From Ehretia macrophylla (taxonomy: Eukaryota > Streptophyta > Magnoliopsida > Boraginales > Ehretiaceae): a stretch of 64,000 nucleotides of DNA. The stretch is from NCBI GenBank assembly GCA_037974665.1, contig CM075770.1, positions 97,026,850-97,090,849 of the forward strand. Direction: 5' to 3'. Positions within the stretch are counted from its first letter, which is position 1. Each line of letters starts with the position of its first letter. Below the pieces are notes generated by a model. It was not told the origin of the DNA. It ran no database searches and saw only the letters and a list, made by a program, of their open reading frames with translations. Position numbers and translations under genes: made by a program. Of this stretch, positions 36,735 through 49,505 are shown in pieces.

Positions 36735-37291
36735 CTCTATTGTTTGATCATAGACACTTTACAGGCTTTCTGATTTCTCTTTCTACCATGTCATGGAAAG
36801 TCTTAAAGTGCTCAAGTATCTGGTCCTTAGTTTTTTAAAAAATACATCCACACCTTTCGTGAAACATCATTAATGGATAAGAAATATCTATTTTTTTCCT
36901 ATGGGCTCAATTTCTATGGGTCTGCAATCACATATTCTCACTTAACAGTTTTTTGCTACAGGGCCTTTGTCTATGCGCCCAAGGAATGGAGATGAAAACT
37001 CGATAACAAATCCACTTCATGTATCTTTGTCGGCTATGGTGATGCGGATTTTGGACAAAATATTGTAGGATCCTGAAAAGAGAAAGATTGTACAAAGTAG
37101 AGACGTAGTGTTTTAATAAAATCATGTGATACTCAACCTTAACAAGTCTTCACACGTCAAAAAAAAAAAAAAATGCTCCATCCTTTATTCCAGATTCTTC
37201 ACCTCACCAAATTTCTAGAAATGGGGGAGATATACGAGAGAAGGAAAATATTGATCTTTCAAACTTGTAAGACACAATGGATGACAAGACA
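36735..37291 (+). mobile_element. Ty1/copia (Tork-like) integrase remnants, part inverted
   Basis: At about 36955-37120 the plus strand encodes the end of a copia integrase (words like GYGDADFG and SRDVVF). Just to its left, about 36760-36905, an integrase-core piece (RYFLSINDVSRKVWMYFLK) lies on the minus strand, which implies an inversion or a second insertion. The plus-strand part continues at 49506 beyond the hAT MITE and its passengers. It is a heavily broken fossil. Confidence 0.7.
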
Positions 37292-38571
37292 TAGAGGTGG
37301 CATTTGGGCTGGGCGATACAGGCCAAGCATAGCTTAACACACGAAAATTCGGGCCCAGCCCAGCTCAGTTACTAGTAGGCTCGACTCGGCCTAACCCACC
37401 ACATTTATGTGGGCTGAGTTGGATCCTATAATTTTTGACTCAGTCCATTTGAGTCCAGGCCCATTTGAGTTCAGGCCCAACTCAGCCCAACCTATGAGCC
37501 CAGCTCGGAACACAGCCCACCTCGAGCCCAGCACAGACTCAGCTCGAGCCCAGATAAGACCCATTTTGAGCCAAAATAAGACCCATCTCGAGCCCAACTC
37601 AATTTCAACACAAATTAAGCATAATTTGAGTTCACTTATTAAAAGAAATTAAAATTTTATATTTTATGTATGCAATGCAAATCGTAGTAACTATTTTTTT
37701 TAAAAAAATAAACTAGTAAGTCGTAGTAATTATATTTTTTAACAAACTAATAATAAAAAGTAGCAAATGTATTTCTTAAGTTAATATTAAATGACTTGTT
37801 ATTAAACTGTTTTTATAATATTGCAAGTTTACAACTTGTAACTTTAAATCCCTTTATAAAAAAGATTTTAGGTACAATTTTTTTTTATAATTTTTATAAT
37901 TGTATATATAATTTTTCCTATAAATACTTAGTGACAGTACTTTAGTCACTTAATATATTCAACTTTATTTTACTACATGTCTACAACATTATATATAACT
38001 ATATCCATGAAAGAATAAAATCTTTCACGACGATTACATTCATTAGAAGTTTGGAATCATCTTACGTACTTTAAATAACAGGGGTATGTAATTTGTAACT
38101 ATTATCAACATCAATTTATATTTCTACGTAAATTTGATATTATCAATCTACAGTAACTTTCGTCAAGCATTTATGTAATATTTTATTTACATATTTATAT
38201 CACTAATGCACTTGTGTCTCATTAACTTGTAGTTTGTTATGTTGTGTTGTATTTTATCATTTAAATTAATTATTAATATTACTAATCAACTTGTGGACTG
38301 TTTCGTTAATAGTTAAATTAATTTTTCTTAAAAAAATTAAGTTTAAATTTTAATATATATGTATATGGGTTAGCCTAGCCCAGCCCAGCCCAGCCCAGCC
38401 CAACTCAGTTCGTGATTCGTGACAGCGGGCTCGTGGGCCGAGTTGGGTTCTATATTCTAAAAATTGAGCCCAGCTCAGCTCGGCCCACCAAACATATGTG
38501 CCGAGCCGGGCTCAATTTTTTTGACACATAATTCGGTCGGGCCGTGCCGGGCTGGGCCAAATGCCACCTCT

Positions 38572-41017
38572 TGTTACGCCCCAACTCGACCCCACCTACG
38601 ATCAGTCAGGACGCAACAGAATTTCGACAATATAACGATAGTAAATAGGATACCGATACTCTAAACCAACCTCATTAGAACATCATACATCAACTCCATA
38701 ACTATACAATAAACAACTCCTCAATAAAATAACAACATACAACATAACCATATTACACAATAATCATCATTTGTTATACGCCTCCGTTCCAACATAATAC
38801 ATGAGCCTTAATATACATTGCAAAAAATATATTGATACCAACCTATCAACCTAAACATAGACAAAAGAAAGACTACTAATATAGCATCAACTAATTCATC
38901 ATCTTTTCAACATCTTTTACATTATGAACTACAAAGCATATAAAAGTCAACTAGATAATATACAAGATAGTAAAACAATACAACATCAAGGATAAGACTC
39001 CGGAACATAAGACTTATCCACGTAAGGCACATTTTCCTATTCAGGAGGCACGTACCTGTAGTCCTGCTCTATAACACCTGTAAGCATGCAATAATAGAGA
39101 GTGAGCTTATATAAAATAAGCCCAGTGAGGATCCGATAGATCTCTAACAGTATTCACTATACTCCTTGGAAATAATCATTTGAGCAAGTAAATACACAAT
39201 AACATCAATAATACTATCATCACATAATCTATAATGACCATTCAATAAAGGATACACTAGTTGGTGTAGCTCCAAACGCCATCACGATCATAACAGCCTT
39301 CTTGTGACTCCCATAAACTCACGCACCCGAGGTACCCCAATAACCTCTCCCTCCATGACACCTCCGTCATGCGAGCTGGAGGTAGTCTCTGGTAGTCATG
39401 CCGTTATCAACCCGACAGCCCGATGCTGCCCGAGAGGTGGCACACACATACCAAAGACTCAACAATAATAATAAACATCAATCATTCACAGGAGGACAAC
39501 CTTTTCCGTTGACTATCTCCTGGTTCATCAATCATCAATCAATAATCAATCAATAATCATATTATCATCATAATAACATCAATAATCAATTTAACAACAA
39601 ATAACTAAGTTAGATGACAAAGTAGGCCATCCAACCGAATATGCGTTAAACACATAATCAAACCCTAGTTTGCCCATCATCAACTCACAATTCAATCACT
39701 CAAACCATACCCAATCAACTAAAGGCATAATTTAACATTTTAAAGAAAGACAACCTGAACTTCAAATATTCATAACCTACATTCTACTAGTCCAAACCAC
39801 TCCAAATCAGTTTCTATCACTCACCCAATCAATCAACTACATTAGCCCCCTTGAAAACCAACCAAAACACATCCAAATCATGCCCAATAACCCTAAAACC
39901 CTAGTGTGTCATGGCTGAAATTTCTAGACTTTAGCACCGACCTCGCAATCAAAAATTCGGCATTACAAAGGCGCTACCACGTAATTATCAAACTTTTAGA
40001 AATCGACGGCAATCGATTTCAACCAATACAACTCAAGATAATCAAGAAATGGAAAATAACTCAACTTTAAATACCCGAAAATAAATAATTATGCTACAAT
40101 TATTCAAATCTCGCAAGATTACATATAAATGATCCCTAGCATGCATGGAGCAATAATCTAACATCAAATTAACATTTTAACGGTTCAATAATCAATTCTA
40201 AGCAAAAACATAAAAGATGAGTTTTGAGATCTAGAATTTTTCTCTCACATTTGATGCGATATAAGCCTAGATATGCGTGCAATGCGTGCCCAACAAGCGG
40301 AATCCAACTCGGCACGAAGTTCTATGGACAAAAGCTAGGTTTTTCTATGAAAATTTGCTTTGAAAACTTTGAAGAAAAGCTTTGGTTTTCTCCTATGAAA
40401 CTCTCGGCCCTTTGTGTGTGTTGAGGAGTATGTTTTTTGTTGTGTTTAGTGTGTGTTGGTGATATATGCATAAAGGTCAACATTTTAATGAAAGTCAAAG
40501 TTGAGAACTTTAGTATTTTTAGTGTTTTCTTGACTTTAAATTCATTTTCTTGATCACCAATGCTCAAAACAATTATTCACCACCCAAGATAGCTCAAGTA
40601 GGTTATTTTTTGGTGACAAAAAGTTTTACACCCAAACAATTCTACCCGAGTCGGCTCAAAACTCGATTTTCGCAAAAAGCTATGTAAAAATCCTAATAAA
40701 TTCCTAAGCCGATTTGAAAACCGTTTTCAACAAACACATGTCTATTAAAGTCCGATGAATAGGTCTAGAAGGGTTAAAAAGTCCAGTTTCAAAATTTTAG
40801 CGGACGTGTTTCAAAAATACTATTCACTAAAAGTCGACGATAAAATTTCTGACTCCGTTTTTTATGAAAATTTCATGATGTCACATTTAGCATGTTCTAG
40901 GAGTATTAATATCAAAATTACCACATTCTAAGTCATATAGCACATAGACAGGTCAATTCACGCAAAAACGAGAATAAACACGCAAAACGAGACAGGATAG
41001 AAAAGTGGGGTTTCACA
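38572..41017 (-). repeat. 3' LTR of the Tekay element
   Basis: 2446 bp between TGTTACGCCCC and GGGGTTTCACA. It pairs along its whole length with 46021-48476. Confidence 0.92.
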
Positions 41018-41640
41018 TTCTCCCCTCCTTAAAGAAATTTCGTCCCCGAAATTCTTACTTGATGTACTGAATAGATCTGGGTACTGTTGTTGCATATGAT
41101 CTCGTCTATCCCAAGTAGCTTCCTCAATGCCGTGATACTTCCACAACACCTTAACCATCGGAATCTTCTTCGACCTCAACTCTCGTTCCATCTGATCAAG
41201 AATACGAATCGGACGCTCATCATAAGTCAAATTCTCACGAAGGTGTAACGGTTCTGGCTCAAGAATATGAGAAGGATCCAGATTATATTTTCGCAAATTA
41301 GACACGTGAAATACATCGTGGACATTAGAGAAGTTCTCCGGTAAAGCCAACCGATATGCCAACTTACCAACCCTGCCGGTAATCTCAAACGGCCCAACAA
41401 ATCTCGGACTCAGCTTTCCACCTTTTCCATAATGAGCAAACCCCTTTCGAGGAGACAATCTCAAGAAAACCCGATCTCCGACTGCAAACTCCAAGTCCCG
41501 ACGACGCTTATCAACATAACTCTTGAATCTACTCTGCGCCGTAAGCATTCTCTGCCTGATCAACTGAACATTCTCAATCTTCTCAAGAAGCTCTGGCATG
41601 ATAGTCGGATCAATAGTCTTCATCTCCCCTATTTTATCCT
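40958..41640 (-). mobile_element. Tekay integrase tail with chromodomain
   Basis: The minus strand shows FAVGDRVFLRLSPRKG and the GPF/Y-type FVGPFEITGRVG, HDVFHVSNLRKY, then a chromodomain-like end at about 41200-41060 (RPIRILDQMERELRSKKIP, VLWKYHGIEEATWD, YPDLF). In chromoviruses this domain is thought to steer integration toward heterochromatin. The open frame overlaps the LTR edge at its 3' side. Confidence 0.85.
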
Positions 41641-41699
41641 AATATAAAGGTGAACGGAACTTACTACCGTAAAGAGCTGCGAAATGTGTCATCCCAATA

Positions 41700-42400
41700 G
41701 TAGCTTGATAACTATTGTTATAGGAAAACTTGGCAAGTGGTAGATATTTCTCCTAGTTCTTCCCGAAGTCCAGAACACAAGCCTTAAGCATATCTTCCAG
41801 AATCTAAATAGTCCGCTCAGACTGACCGTCGGTCTGTGGATGATACACGGTACTGAAGTTCAACTGAGTACCCAAGGTCTCCTGAAGTTTCTCCCACAAA
41901 CGAGAAGTAAATCGAGGATCTCGATCTGAGACAATACTAGATGGAATCCCGTGAAGTCTAACAATCTGATCCAAATAAAGACCTGTCAACTTTGTAACCT
42001 CATCTCCCATCCTCATCGAAATAAAATGAGCTGTCTTCGTCAAACGATCCACGACAATCCAAACTGCATCATTACCCCTCGGTGTTCTAGGCAAACCAGT
42101 GACGAAATCCATCGTAATATGCTCCCATTTCCACTCTGGTATTACCAACAGCTGAAGTAACCCTGCAGGTCGTTGATGCTCGGCTTTCACCCTCTGACAA
42201 GTCAAACATCTAGATACAAACTGAGCAACCTCTCTCTTCATGTTATTCCACCAATAGTGTTGCTTCAAATCCCGATACATCTTGGTTCCACCGGGATGAA
42301 TAGTGTACTTAGAATTATGAGCTTCCTCCAGAATACCTCGCCTCAAGCCCGGTTCATCGGGAACACAAACCCTGTTCCGAAATTGAAGAATACAATCATT
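41700..42400 (-). mobile_element. Tekay integrase core region
   Basis: The minus strand has the zinc-binding HHCC part ([26 protein letters not shown]) and the DDE core ([50 protein letters not shown]). It catalyses insertion of the cDNA into the host genome in live relatives. Here it is part of a fossil. Confidence 0.88.
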
Positions 42401-42418
42401 ATGCAGTTTAAATTCAGA

Positions 42419-44113
42419 CTAATCATCCGTGATCTGATCCTTGATCTTCTGAAGTTTAACATCAAGTTGCTGAGCTTCTCTGATCTGAGACAACAATAAA
42501 GGCTGAATACGGAGATGTGAACACATCACCCCAACCTGAGTCAACTCCGGTCTCCAATAAGTGAATTCCTCAAGAATCTCCCATTTCTTGACAGCCAAAC
42601 AAGCAACACTCGCCTTCCGGCTGAGAGCATCTGCTACAACATTTGCCTTGCCAGGCAGATAATTGATAGAACAATTATAATCTCCAAGAAGCTCCATCCA
42701 CCTCCGCTGACGCATATTCAACTCCTTTTGTGAGAACAAGTACTTCAGACTCTTATGATCAGTGAAAATCTCGAACTTACTGCCCCACAGATAATGACGC
42801 CACTTCTTCAGTGCGAAGACAACTGCTGCTAACTCAAGATCATGAGTCGGATAATTCACCTCATAAGGCTTCAACTTCCTGGAAGCATAGGCAATAACTC
42901 GGCCATCCTGCATAAGAACACATCCCAAGCCCTCCTTGGATGCATCGCTGTAAATAACCATATTATCGGTCCCCTCTGGTAGAGCAAGTACTGGAGCAGT
43001 AGTCAACCTCTTTTTCAACTCCTGAAACCCATTCTCACACTTCTCATCCCAAGTAAAGATAGTTTGTTTCTAAGTCAACTTAAAAAGTGGCCCAGCAATT
43101 TTCGAGAAGTCCTTAACAAACCTACGGTAATAACCAGCCAAGCCAAGAAAGCTATGGACCTCAGAAACATTCTCTGGCCGTTTCCAAGACATCACCGATT
43201 CAATCTTCGTGGGATCTACAGAAATACCGCTCTGTGTGATAACATGGCCAAGAAAAGATATGCGTTGCAGCCAAAATTCACATTTGCTGAACTTGGCAAA
43301 CAACTGATGCTCCTGCAGCTTCTGTAAGACAAGCCGTAGATGTTGCTCGTGCTCCGATTCAGATTTAGAATAGACCAAGATATCATCAATAAAGATTACA
43401 ACGAACTAGTCTAAATACGGCTGAAAAACCCGATGCATAAGATCCATGAATGCTGCCGGTGCATTAGTTAATCCAAAGGGCATAACAACAAACTCATAAT
43501 GCCCGTACCGAATCCTGAAGGCAGACTTCAGAACATCCTCCGTGCGAATTTGAAGCTGATAATACCCCTGCCTCAAATCAAATTTAGAATATACTTTGGC
43601 TCCCTGAAGTTGATCAAACAACTCGTCAATCAGTGGCAAAGGATATTTATTCTTGATAGTCACCTGATTCAAACTACGATAATCAATACACAATCTCAAG
43701 GTACCATCCTTCTTCTTCATAAATAAAATAGGAGCTCCCCAAGGTGAAGAACTCTGCAGAATGAAACCCTTCTCTATTAACTCCTGCAACTGAGTTTCCA
43801 GCTCCTTCAACTCAGCTGGTGCCATCCGGTATGCTGATTTAGAAATAGGTTGAGTACCGGGAACAAGATTAATCACAAACTCCACATCTCTCTCTGGCGG
43901 TAACCCTGGCAACTCCTCGGGAAATATATTGGGATATTCCCGATTAATAGGGACTTCCTCCAGCTGTAACTTATCAGATGGCTTGTTGATCAAATAAACT
44001 AGATAACCCGAACACCCCTTACTCACCAACTTAACAGCTTTAGTTGCTGAGATAACAAAACTCGTCTTTGCAGCCCGGTTCCCTACTACTTCAACTACTG
44101 GCTGATTTGGCAA
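42419..44113 (-). mobile_element. Tekay reverse transcriptase and RNase H region
   Basis: RT at about 44000-43070 ([66 protein letters not shown], then [15 protein letters not shown]) and RNase H at about 43018-42500 ([51 protein letters not shown]). The spacing and motifs are those of Tekay/Del chromoviruses. Confidence 0.9.
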
Positions 44114-44199
44114 ACGAAACTGTATTACCTTGGTTCTACAGTTTAACTAGGCATCATACTTAGAAAGCCAATCTATACCCAAGATAACAACATACCCCC

Positions 44200-45800
44200 G
44201 GATAGGAAATAAGATAAGGTCCGAAGGAAAACTATCCCCCTTAACATGTATTATACAATCCTTACAAACTAAGCCAGTAACATACTTATCAGGCAAAGAG
44301 GTACTAATCTCAACCACAGAAGGCAAGCTTTCAGGTTGGAAATTAACACGTTAACCACAAGCAGGAGTAATGAAAGAATGTGCAGCACCAGAATCAATCA
44401 ACACTTTAACGAGTTGATCAAGTATAAGGAAGTTACCTTCCACAACTGCAGTCTCTTCAGGCATCTCTTCCAAGTCAACTGCGTAGGCCCAAGCCTGGAC
44501 CCACTGCTGTTGAGGTGCACTGCCCGCAAGTCTACCCTGATAACCCTGGGTCGTTGCCTGACCCTCAGTCCTTGAATATCTAGGGCAATCCCTCGCCCTG
44601 TGCTGATTGCTGCCGCATCCTAAACACGTCCCTACATTTACTTTGCAATTGGCCTCTACATGCCCCGTGCGCTTGCAGTGTGTCCACTGCGGTGATGATG
44701 CACTAACACTGCCCCTGGAAGAACCAGAAGCTGAAGAAACAGCTGAACCAGTCTGCTACTGAGGCCTTACCAAACTAGGCCTGTACTGACCCTGGAATTG
44801 GGCTGGCCTATACTGGGACTGAACCTGATATGACCCCTACTAAAACTGAGGCCGATAATAACTCTGCTGACCTTGTGGCCTGAAAGAACCCTGCTGAGCT
44901 GGCGGCCTGTACACAACCTGCTGTACGGGAGGCCTATACATACCCTGCTGAAACTGGGACTGATACAGCCTCTTACTGGGCTGACTAGACACAAGCTGAT
45001 CCCCCTTTCTCTTTTCTAACCTAGAAGCTGCATCAAAGGCCTCAGTGAATATATCATACCGATTCAGAGCCATCACATCCTGAATCTCGGGCCTCAACCC
45101 CAACATAAATCTACGAGTCCTCCGCTCCTCATCAGCCATATACTCCGGTGCATACCGGGACAATCGAGTTAAAATGGCCTCATATTGAGCCACTGAGGCA
45201 TCCCCCTGAATCAGAGACGGAAACTCAGCCTCTCTCTGCTCCCTCACGATTCTCGGGACATACTTTGCCCGGAAAGCTAACAGAAAGGTACCCCAAACAT
45301 ACAGATACCCTAAGTCGCCCAGCTAGTTCTCACCGTGCGCCACCATTCTTCTGCTTCATCATCCAGCAAGTACATGGCAAAGGAGACCTTCTGCTCATCG
45401 GTATAATCAAGAGGATCATAAATCTTCTCCACCTTACTAATCTACGCTTCAGCCTTCCGATCATCGGGTTCTCCCTGAAATCTAGGTGGATGATACCCTA
45501 AGAACTCTTTCAAGGTACCACGCCCGTGGTTTCCACCCTGCACATTCAATAACTAAGCCTGCCAAGCCTGAGTTTGGGCAGCCTGCCCTGCTATCAACTG
45601 GGCCTGTCCGGCCATTAACTCAGCAATCCTATCCATAGCTGCCCCCAAACGATTATCACCCCTATCACGGCCCGGTGCCGCATTACCAGGAGTCTCATCT
45701 ACTATCTCGGGCCTACCTCTGGTCCATGGTCTACCGGCCATTCTACTAATCAAAGAGTTAGCACAGGTTATAGCACGTAAATAGGTTATAAGCAACTATT
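44200..45800 (-). mobile_element. Tekay gag and protease region
   Basis: The minus strand carries the gag start near 45740 (MAGRPWTRGRP), a gag core around 45500-45000 (GDASVAQYEAILTRLSRYAP, RRFMLGLRPEIQDVM), a glutamine/proline-rich repeat around 44990-44830 (units of the type QQGxYRPP), zinc knuckles around 44700-44590 and a protease-like region around 44480-44200. The QQG-YRP repeats give a low-complexity linker before the knuckles. Confidence 0.8.
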
Positions 45801-46020
45801 AGCACATAAACAACAAACTCATATAAAACACATAAACAAATTGATCACATAATCACATAAGCACTAGATCACATAATCACTTAATCACTTAATCATTTAA
45901 TCATATTAATATATAGTTCACTTTTCTTTCTTTTTATACATACTTTCATGCTAAGACCATTACCCACATTCCGAGAATACCCCGGCTGACAACTAAACAT
46001 GCGCTCTGATACCACTTAAA

Positions 46021-48476
46021 TGTCACGCCCCAACTCGACCCCACCTACGATCAGTCAGGACGCAACGGAATTTCAGCAGTATAACGACAGTAAATAGGAT
46101 ACCGAGGCTCTAAACCAACCTCATTAGAACATCATACATCAACTCCATAACCATACAATAAACAACTCCTCAATAAAATAACAACATACAACATAACCAT
46201 ATTACACCATAATCATCCTTTGTTATACGCCTCCGTTCCAACATAATACATGAACCTTAATATACATTGCAAAAATATATTGATACCAACCTAGCAACCT
46301 AAACATAGACAAAGGAAAGACTACTAAGATAGCATCAACTAATTCATTATCTTTTCAACATCTTTTACATTATGAACTGCAAAGCATATAAAAGGTAACT
46401 AGATAATATACAAGATAGTAAAACAATACAACATCAAGGATAAGACTCCAGAACATAAGACTCATCCACGTAAGGCACATTTTCCTCTTCAGGAGGCACG
46501 TACCTGTAGTCCTTCTCTACAACACTTATAAGCATGCAATAATAGAGAGTGAGCTTATATAAAATAAGCCCAGTGAGGATCCGATAGATCTCTAACTGTA
46601 TTCACTATACTCCTTGGAAATAATCCTTTGAGCAAGTAAACACACAATAACATCAATAATACTATCATCACATAATTTATAATGACCATTCAATAAAGGA
46701 TACACTAGTTGGTGTAGCTCCAAACGTCATCACGATCATAACAGCCTTCTTGTGACTCCCATAAACTCACGCACCCGAAGTACCTCAATAACCTCTCCTT
46801 CTATGACACCTCTGTCATGCGAGCTGGAGGTAGTCTCTGGTAGTCATGCTGTTATCAGCCCGACAGCCCGATGCTGCCCGAGAGGTGGCACACACATACC
46901 AAAGACTCAGCAATAATAATAAACATCAATCATTCACAGGAGGACAACCTTTTCCGTTGACTATCTCCCGGTTCATCAATCATCAATCAATAATCAATCA
47001 ATAATCATATTATCATCATAATAACATCATAATAACATCAATAATCAATTTAACAACAAATAACTAAGTTAGATGACAAAGTAGGCCATCCAACTGAACA
47101 TGCATTAAACACACAATCAAACCCTAGTTTACCCATCATCAACTCACAATTCAATCACTCAAACCACACCCAATCAACTAAAGGCATAATTTAACATTTT
47201 AAAGAAAGACAACCTAAACTTCAAATATTCATAACCTACATTCTACTAGTCCAAACCACTCCAAATCAGTTTCTATCACTCACCCAATCAATCAACTACA
47301 TTAGCCCCCTCGGAAACCAACCAAAACACATTTAAATCATGCCCAATAACCCTAAAACCCTAGTGTGTCATGGCTGAAATTTCTGGACTTTAGCACTGAC
47401 CTCGCAATCAAAAATTCGGCATTACAACGGCACTACCACGTAATTAACAAACTTTTAGAAATCGACGGCAATCGATTTCAACCAATACAACTCAAGATAA
47501 TCAAGAAATGGCAAATAACTCAACTTTAAATACCCGAAAATAAATAATTATGCTAGAACGGTTCAAATCTCGCAAGAATACATATCAATGATCCCTAGCA
47601 TGCATGGAGCAATAATCTAACATCAAATTAACATTTTAACGGTTCAATAATCAATTCTACGCAAAAACATAAAAGATGAGTTTTGAGATCCAGAATTTTT
47701 CTCTCACCTTTGATTCGATAAAAGCCTAGATATGCGTGCAATGCGTGCCCAACAAGCGGAACCCAACTCAGCATGAAGTTCTACGGACAAAAACTAGGTT
47801 TTTCTATGAAAATTTGCTTTGAAAACTTTGAAGAAAAGCTTTGGTTTTCTCCTATGAAACTCTCAGCCCATTGTGTGTGTTGAGGAATGTGTTTTGTGTT
47901 GTGTTTAGTGTGTGTTGGTGATATATGCATAAAGGTCAACATTTTAATGAAAGTCAAAGTTGAGAACTTTAGTATTTTTAGTGTTTTCTTGACTTTAAAT
48001 TTATTTTCTTGATCACCAATGCTCAAAACAATTATTCAACACCCAAGATAGCTCAAATAGTTTATTTTTAGGTGACAAGAAGGTTTACACCCAAACAATT
48101 CTACTCGAGTTGGCTCAAAACTTGATTTTCGCAAAAAGCGGTGTAAAAATCCTAATAAATTCCTAAGCCGATTTGAAAACCTTTTTCAACAAACACATGT
48201 CTATTAAAGTCCGAGGACTAGGTCTAGAAGGGTTAAAAAGACCAGTTTTAAAATTTTAGCGGACGTATTTCGAAAATACTATTCACTAAAAAGTCGATGA
48301 TAAAATTTCTGACTCCGTTTTTTATGAAAATTTCATGAATGCACATTTAGCATATTCTAGGAGTATTAATATCAAAATTACCACATTCTAAGTGATATAG
48401 CACATAGACAGGTCAATTCACGCAAAACGAGAATAAACACGCAAAACGAGACATGCTAGAAAAGTGGGGTTTCACA
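46021..48476 (-). repeat. 5' LTR of the Tekay element
   Basis: 2456 bp between TGTCACGCCCC and GGGGTTTCACA. The adjoining GCTCTGATACCA is the complement of the initiator-Met tRNA primer site, which fixes the 5' end of the element on the minus strand. Confidence 0.92.
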
Positions 48477-48784
48477 CCTCTAACCAGACAAGTGAGAATA
48501 TTGAGTAGGGAAAAGAAAGGGAAAATTTTACCATTGTTTACATACATTTTCAATTTAGTCCTTATTGTTCCAACACTTACACAAGGAGTCCTCAATATTA
48601 TCAAAAAGTAGCACAAATGGTCCTTTCCGTTAAATAGCCTGTTAACATTGGATGAAAAATATATTGTTCATGAAAAAAGACTATTATACCCCTAAATAAT
48701 TAGCCAAAATTACAAAAGTACCATTCTTAACAGTAAAGTTCTGAAATTTGATTTTTCATTTTTTCCTTCGTCTTCTTCTCCCTT

Positions 48785-48925
48785 CTACACACACATACAC
48801 CATAAAACACACACATAAATTTACATAGACACGCCATTTACACATACACACACGGTTTCACATACACACACACACCCCATAAAAATACACACACACACAC
48901 ACATATTTACACACTCACACACGCA
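48785..48925. repeat. CA-rich microsatellite in the Mutator MITE
   Basis: Interrupted (CA)n runs, the longest around 48887-48902. Confidence 0.85.
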
Positions 48926-49159
48926 AGTGTTAAGCAATTCTCTACGTTCTGTTCCATCTATAAAGGCTATGCATATCATTGTGAGTGTGGAATCAATTTT
49001 CTATCACCAATTACCACCTTTTTGGTTTTTACATCCTTTTACAATGGTTTTTTTTCGTGTAGAATGGATTTGGTGTTGGGTTATATGTACAGTGAATTTT
49101 ACATCAATTGATAGAATTGGATATATAATTTGTTGGTTGATCAAGAAAAATTGTGGATA

Positions 49160-49305
49160 GGGGTCCTAGGTAGGGTAGGGTAGGGTGGGGGGTGGGGGTG
49201 GTTTAGGGGGGGAAGGGGTCTGCTGGGAGTGGGGGTTACAGGTGGGGTAAGGTGGTTGGGGAAGAAGGGGGTAGGGGTCACGGGTGGGGTGGGGGGTGGG
49301 AGGAA
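49160..49305 (+). repeat. G-rich block in the Mutator MITE
   Basis: Dense G runs, including TAGGGTAGGGTAGGGTGGGG near 49171-49190 and several GGGGTGGGG-like words. Many four-G-run combinations could form G-quadruplexes. The proline-rich open frame on the minus strand is only a by-product of this composition. Confidence 0.85.
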
Positions 49306-49505
49306 GAAAAGGAAAAAAAATAAAGAAAAGAAAAAGTAAAATAGTAAAAAGGCAATTTTGCCCTTGATTTTAACCCTCATTTAACGGTTAGGACTCATCG
49401 CGTTACCGTTTGCAAACATTATGGACTATTACCGTAAGTTTTGGAACAATAGAGACTAAATTGAATATGCATGTAAACAATGGGGACTAATAGTGAAATT
49501 TGCCC

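Larger units (their letters stand above)
38572..48476 (-). mobile_element. Tekay (chromovirus) Ty3 retrotransposon, both LTRs present
   Basis: 9.9 kb, flanked by a perfect 5-bp duplication CCTCT (38567-38571 and 48477-48481). LTRs lie at 46021-48476 (5') and 38572-41017 (3'). The tRNA-iMet primer-binding site is next to the 5' LTR at about 46003-46014, and pol runs on the minus strand. Gag, protease, RT, RNase H, integrase and chromodomain are all in standard order. The structure looks whole, but the coding region has around eight breaks or more. By eye the LTRs differ by about 4-5 percent, suggesting roughly two million years at an assumed rate of 1.3e-8 per site per year. It is the youngest large insertion in the window. 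Confidence 0.92.
37292..48482. mobile_element. hAT-type MITE split by a Tekay element
   Basis: Ends TAGAGGTGGCATTTGG and its inverse ...AAATGCCACCTCTA are flanked by an 8-bp duplication with one mismatch (ACAAGACA 37284-37291, ACCAGACA 48483-48490). Without the Tekay insert it is about 1.28 kb. The subterminal regions are rich in GGGC/AGCCC words (for example 38380-38402) and the centre is very AT-rich. No transposase was seen. It landed in the older copia element. Confidence 0.85.
48519..49505. mobile_element. Mutator-type MITE, 987 bp
   Basis: Inverted ends of about 60-70 bp (left GGGAAAATTTTACCATTG, right inverse GGGCAAATTTCACTATTAG, sharing TTCAATTTAGTC and TATTGTTCCAA) are flanked by a perfect 9-bp duplication GAAAAGAAA (48510-48518, 49506-49514). 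The 9-bp site and long ends are typical of Mutator-like elements. It has no transposase. Inside are a CA-rich microsatellite and a G-rich block. It sits in the copia remnant 28 bp right of the hAT MITE. Confidence 0.9.

Noticed and set aside
49141-49380. Proline-rich open frame on the minus strand
   Set aside because: Produced by the G-rich block in the Mutator MITE, not by a conserved protein.
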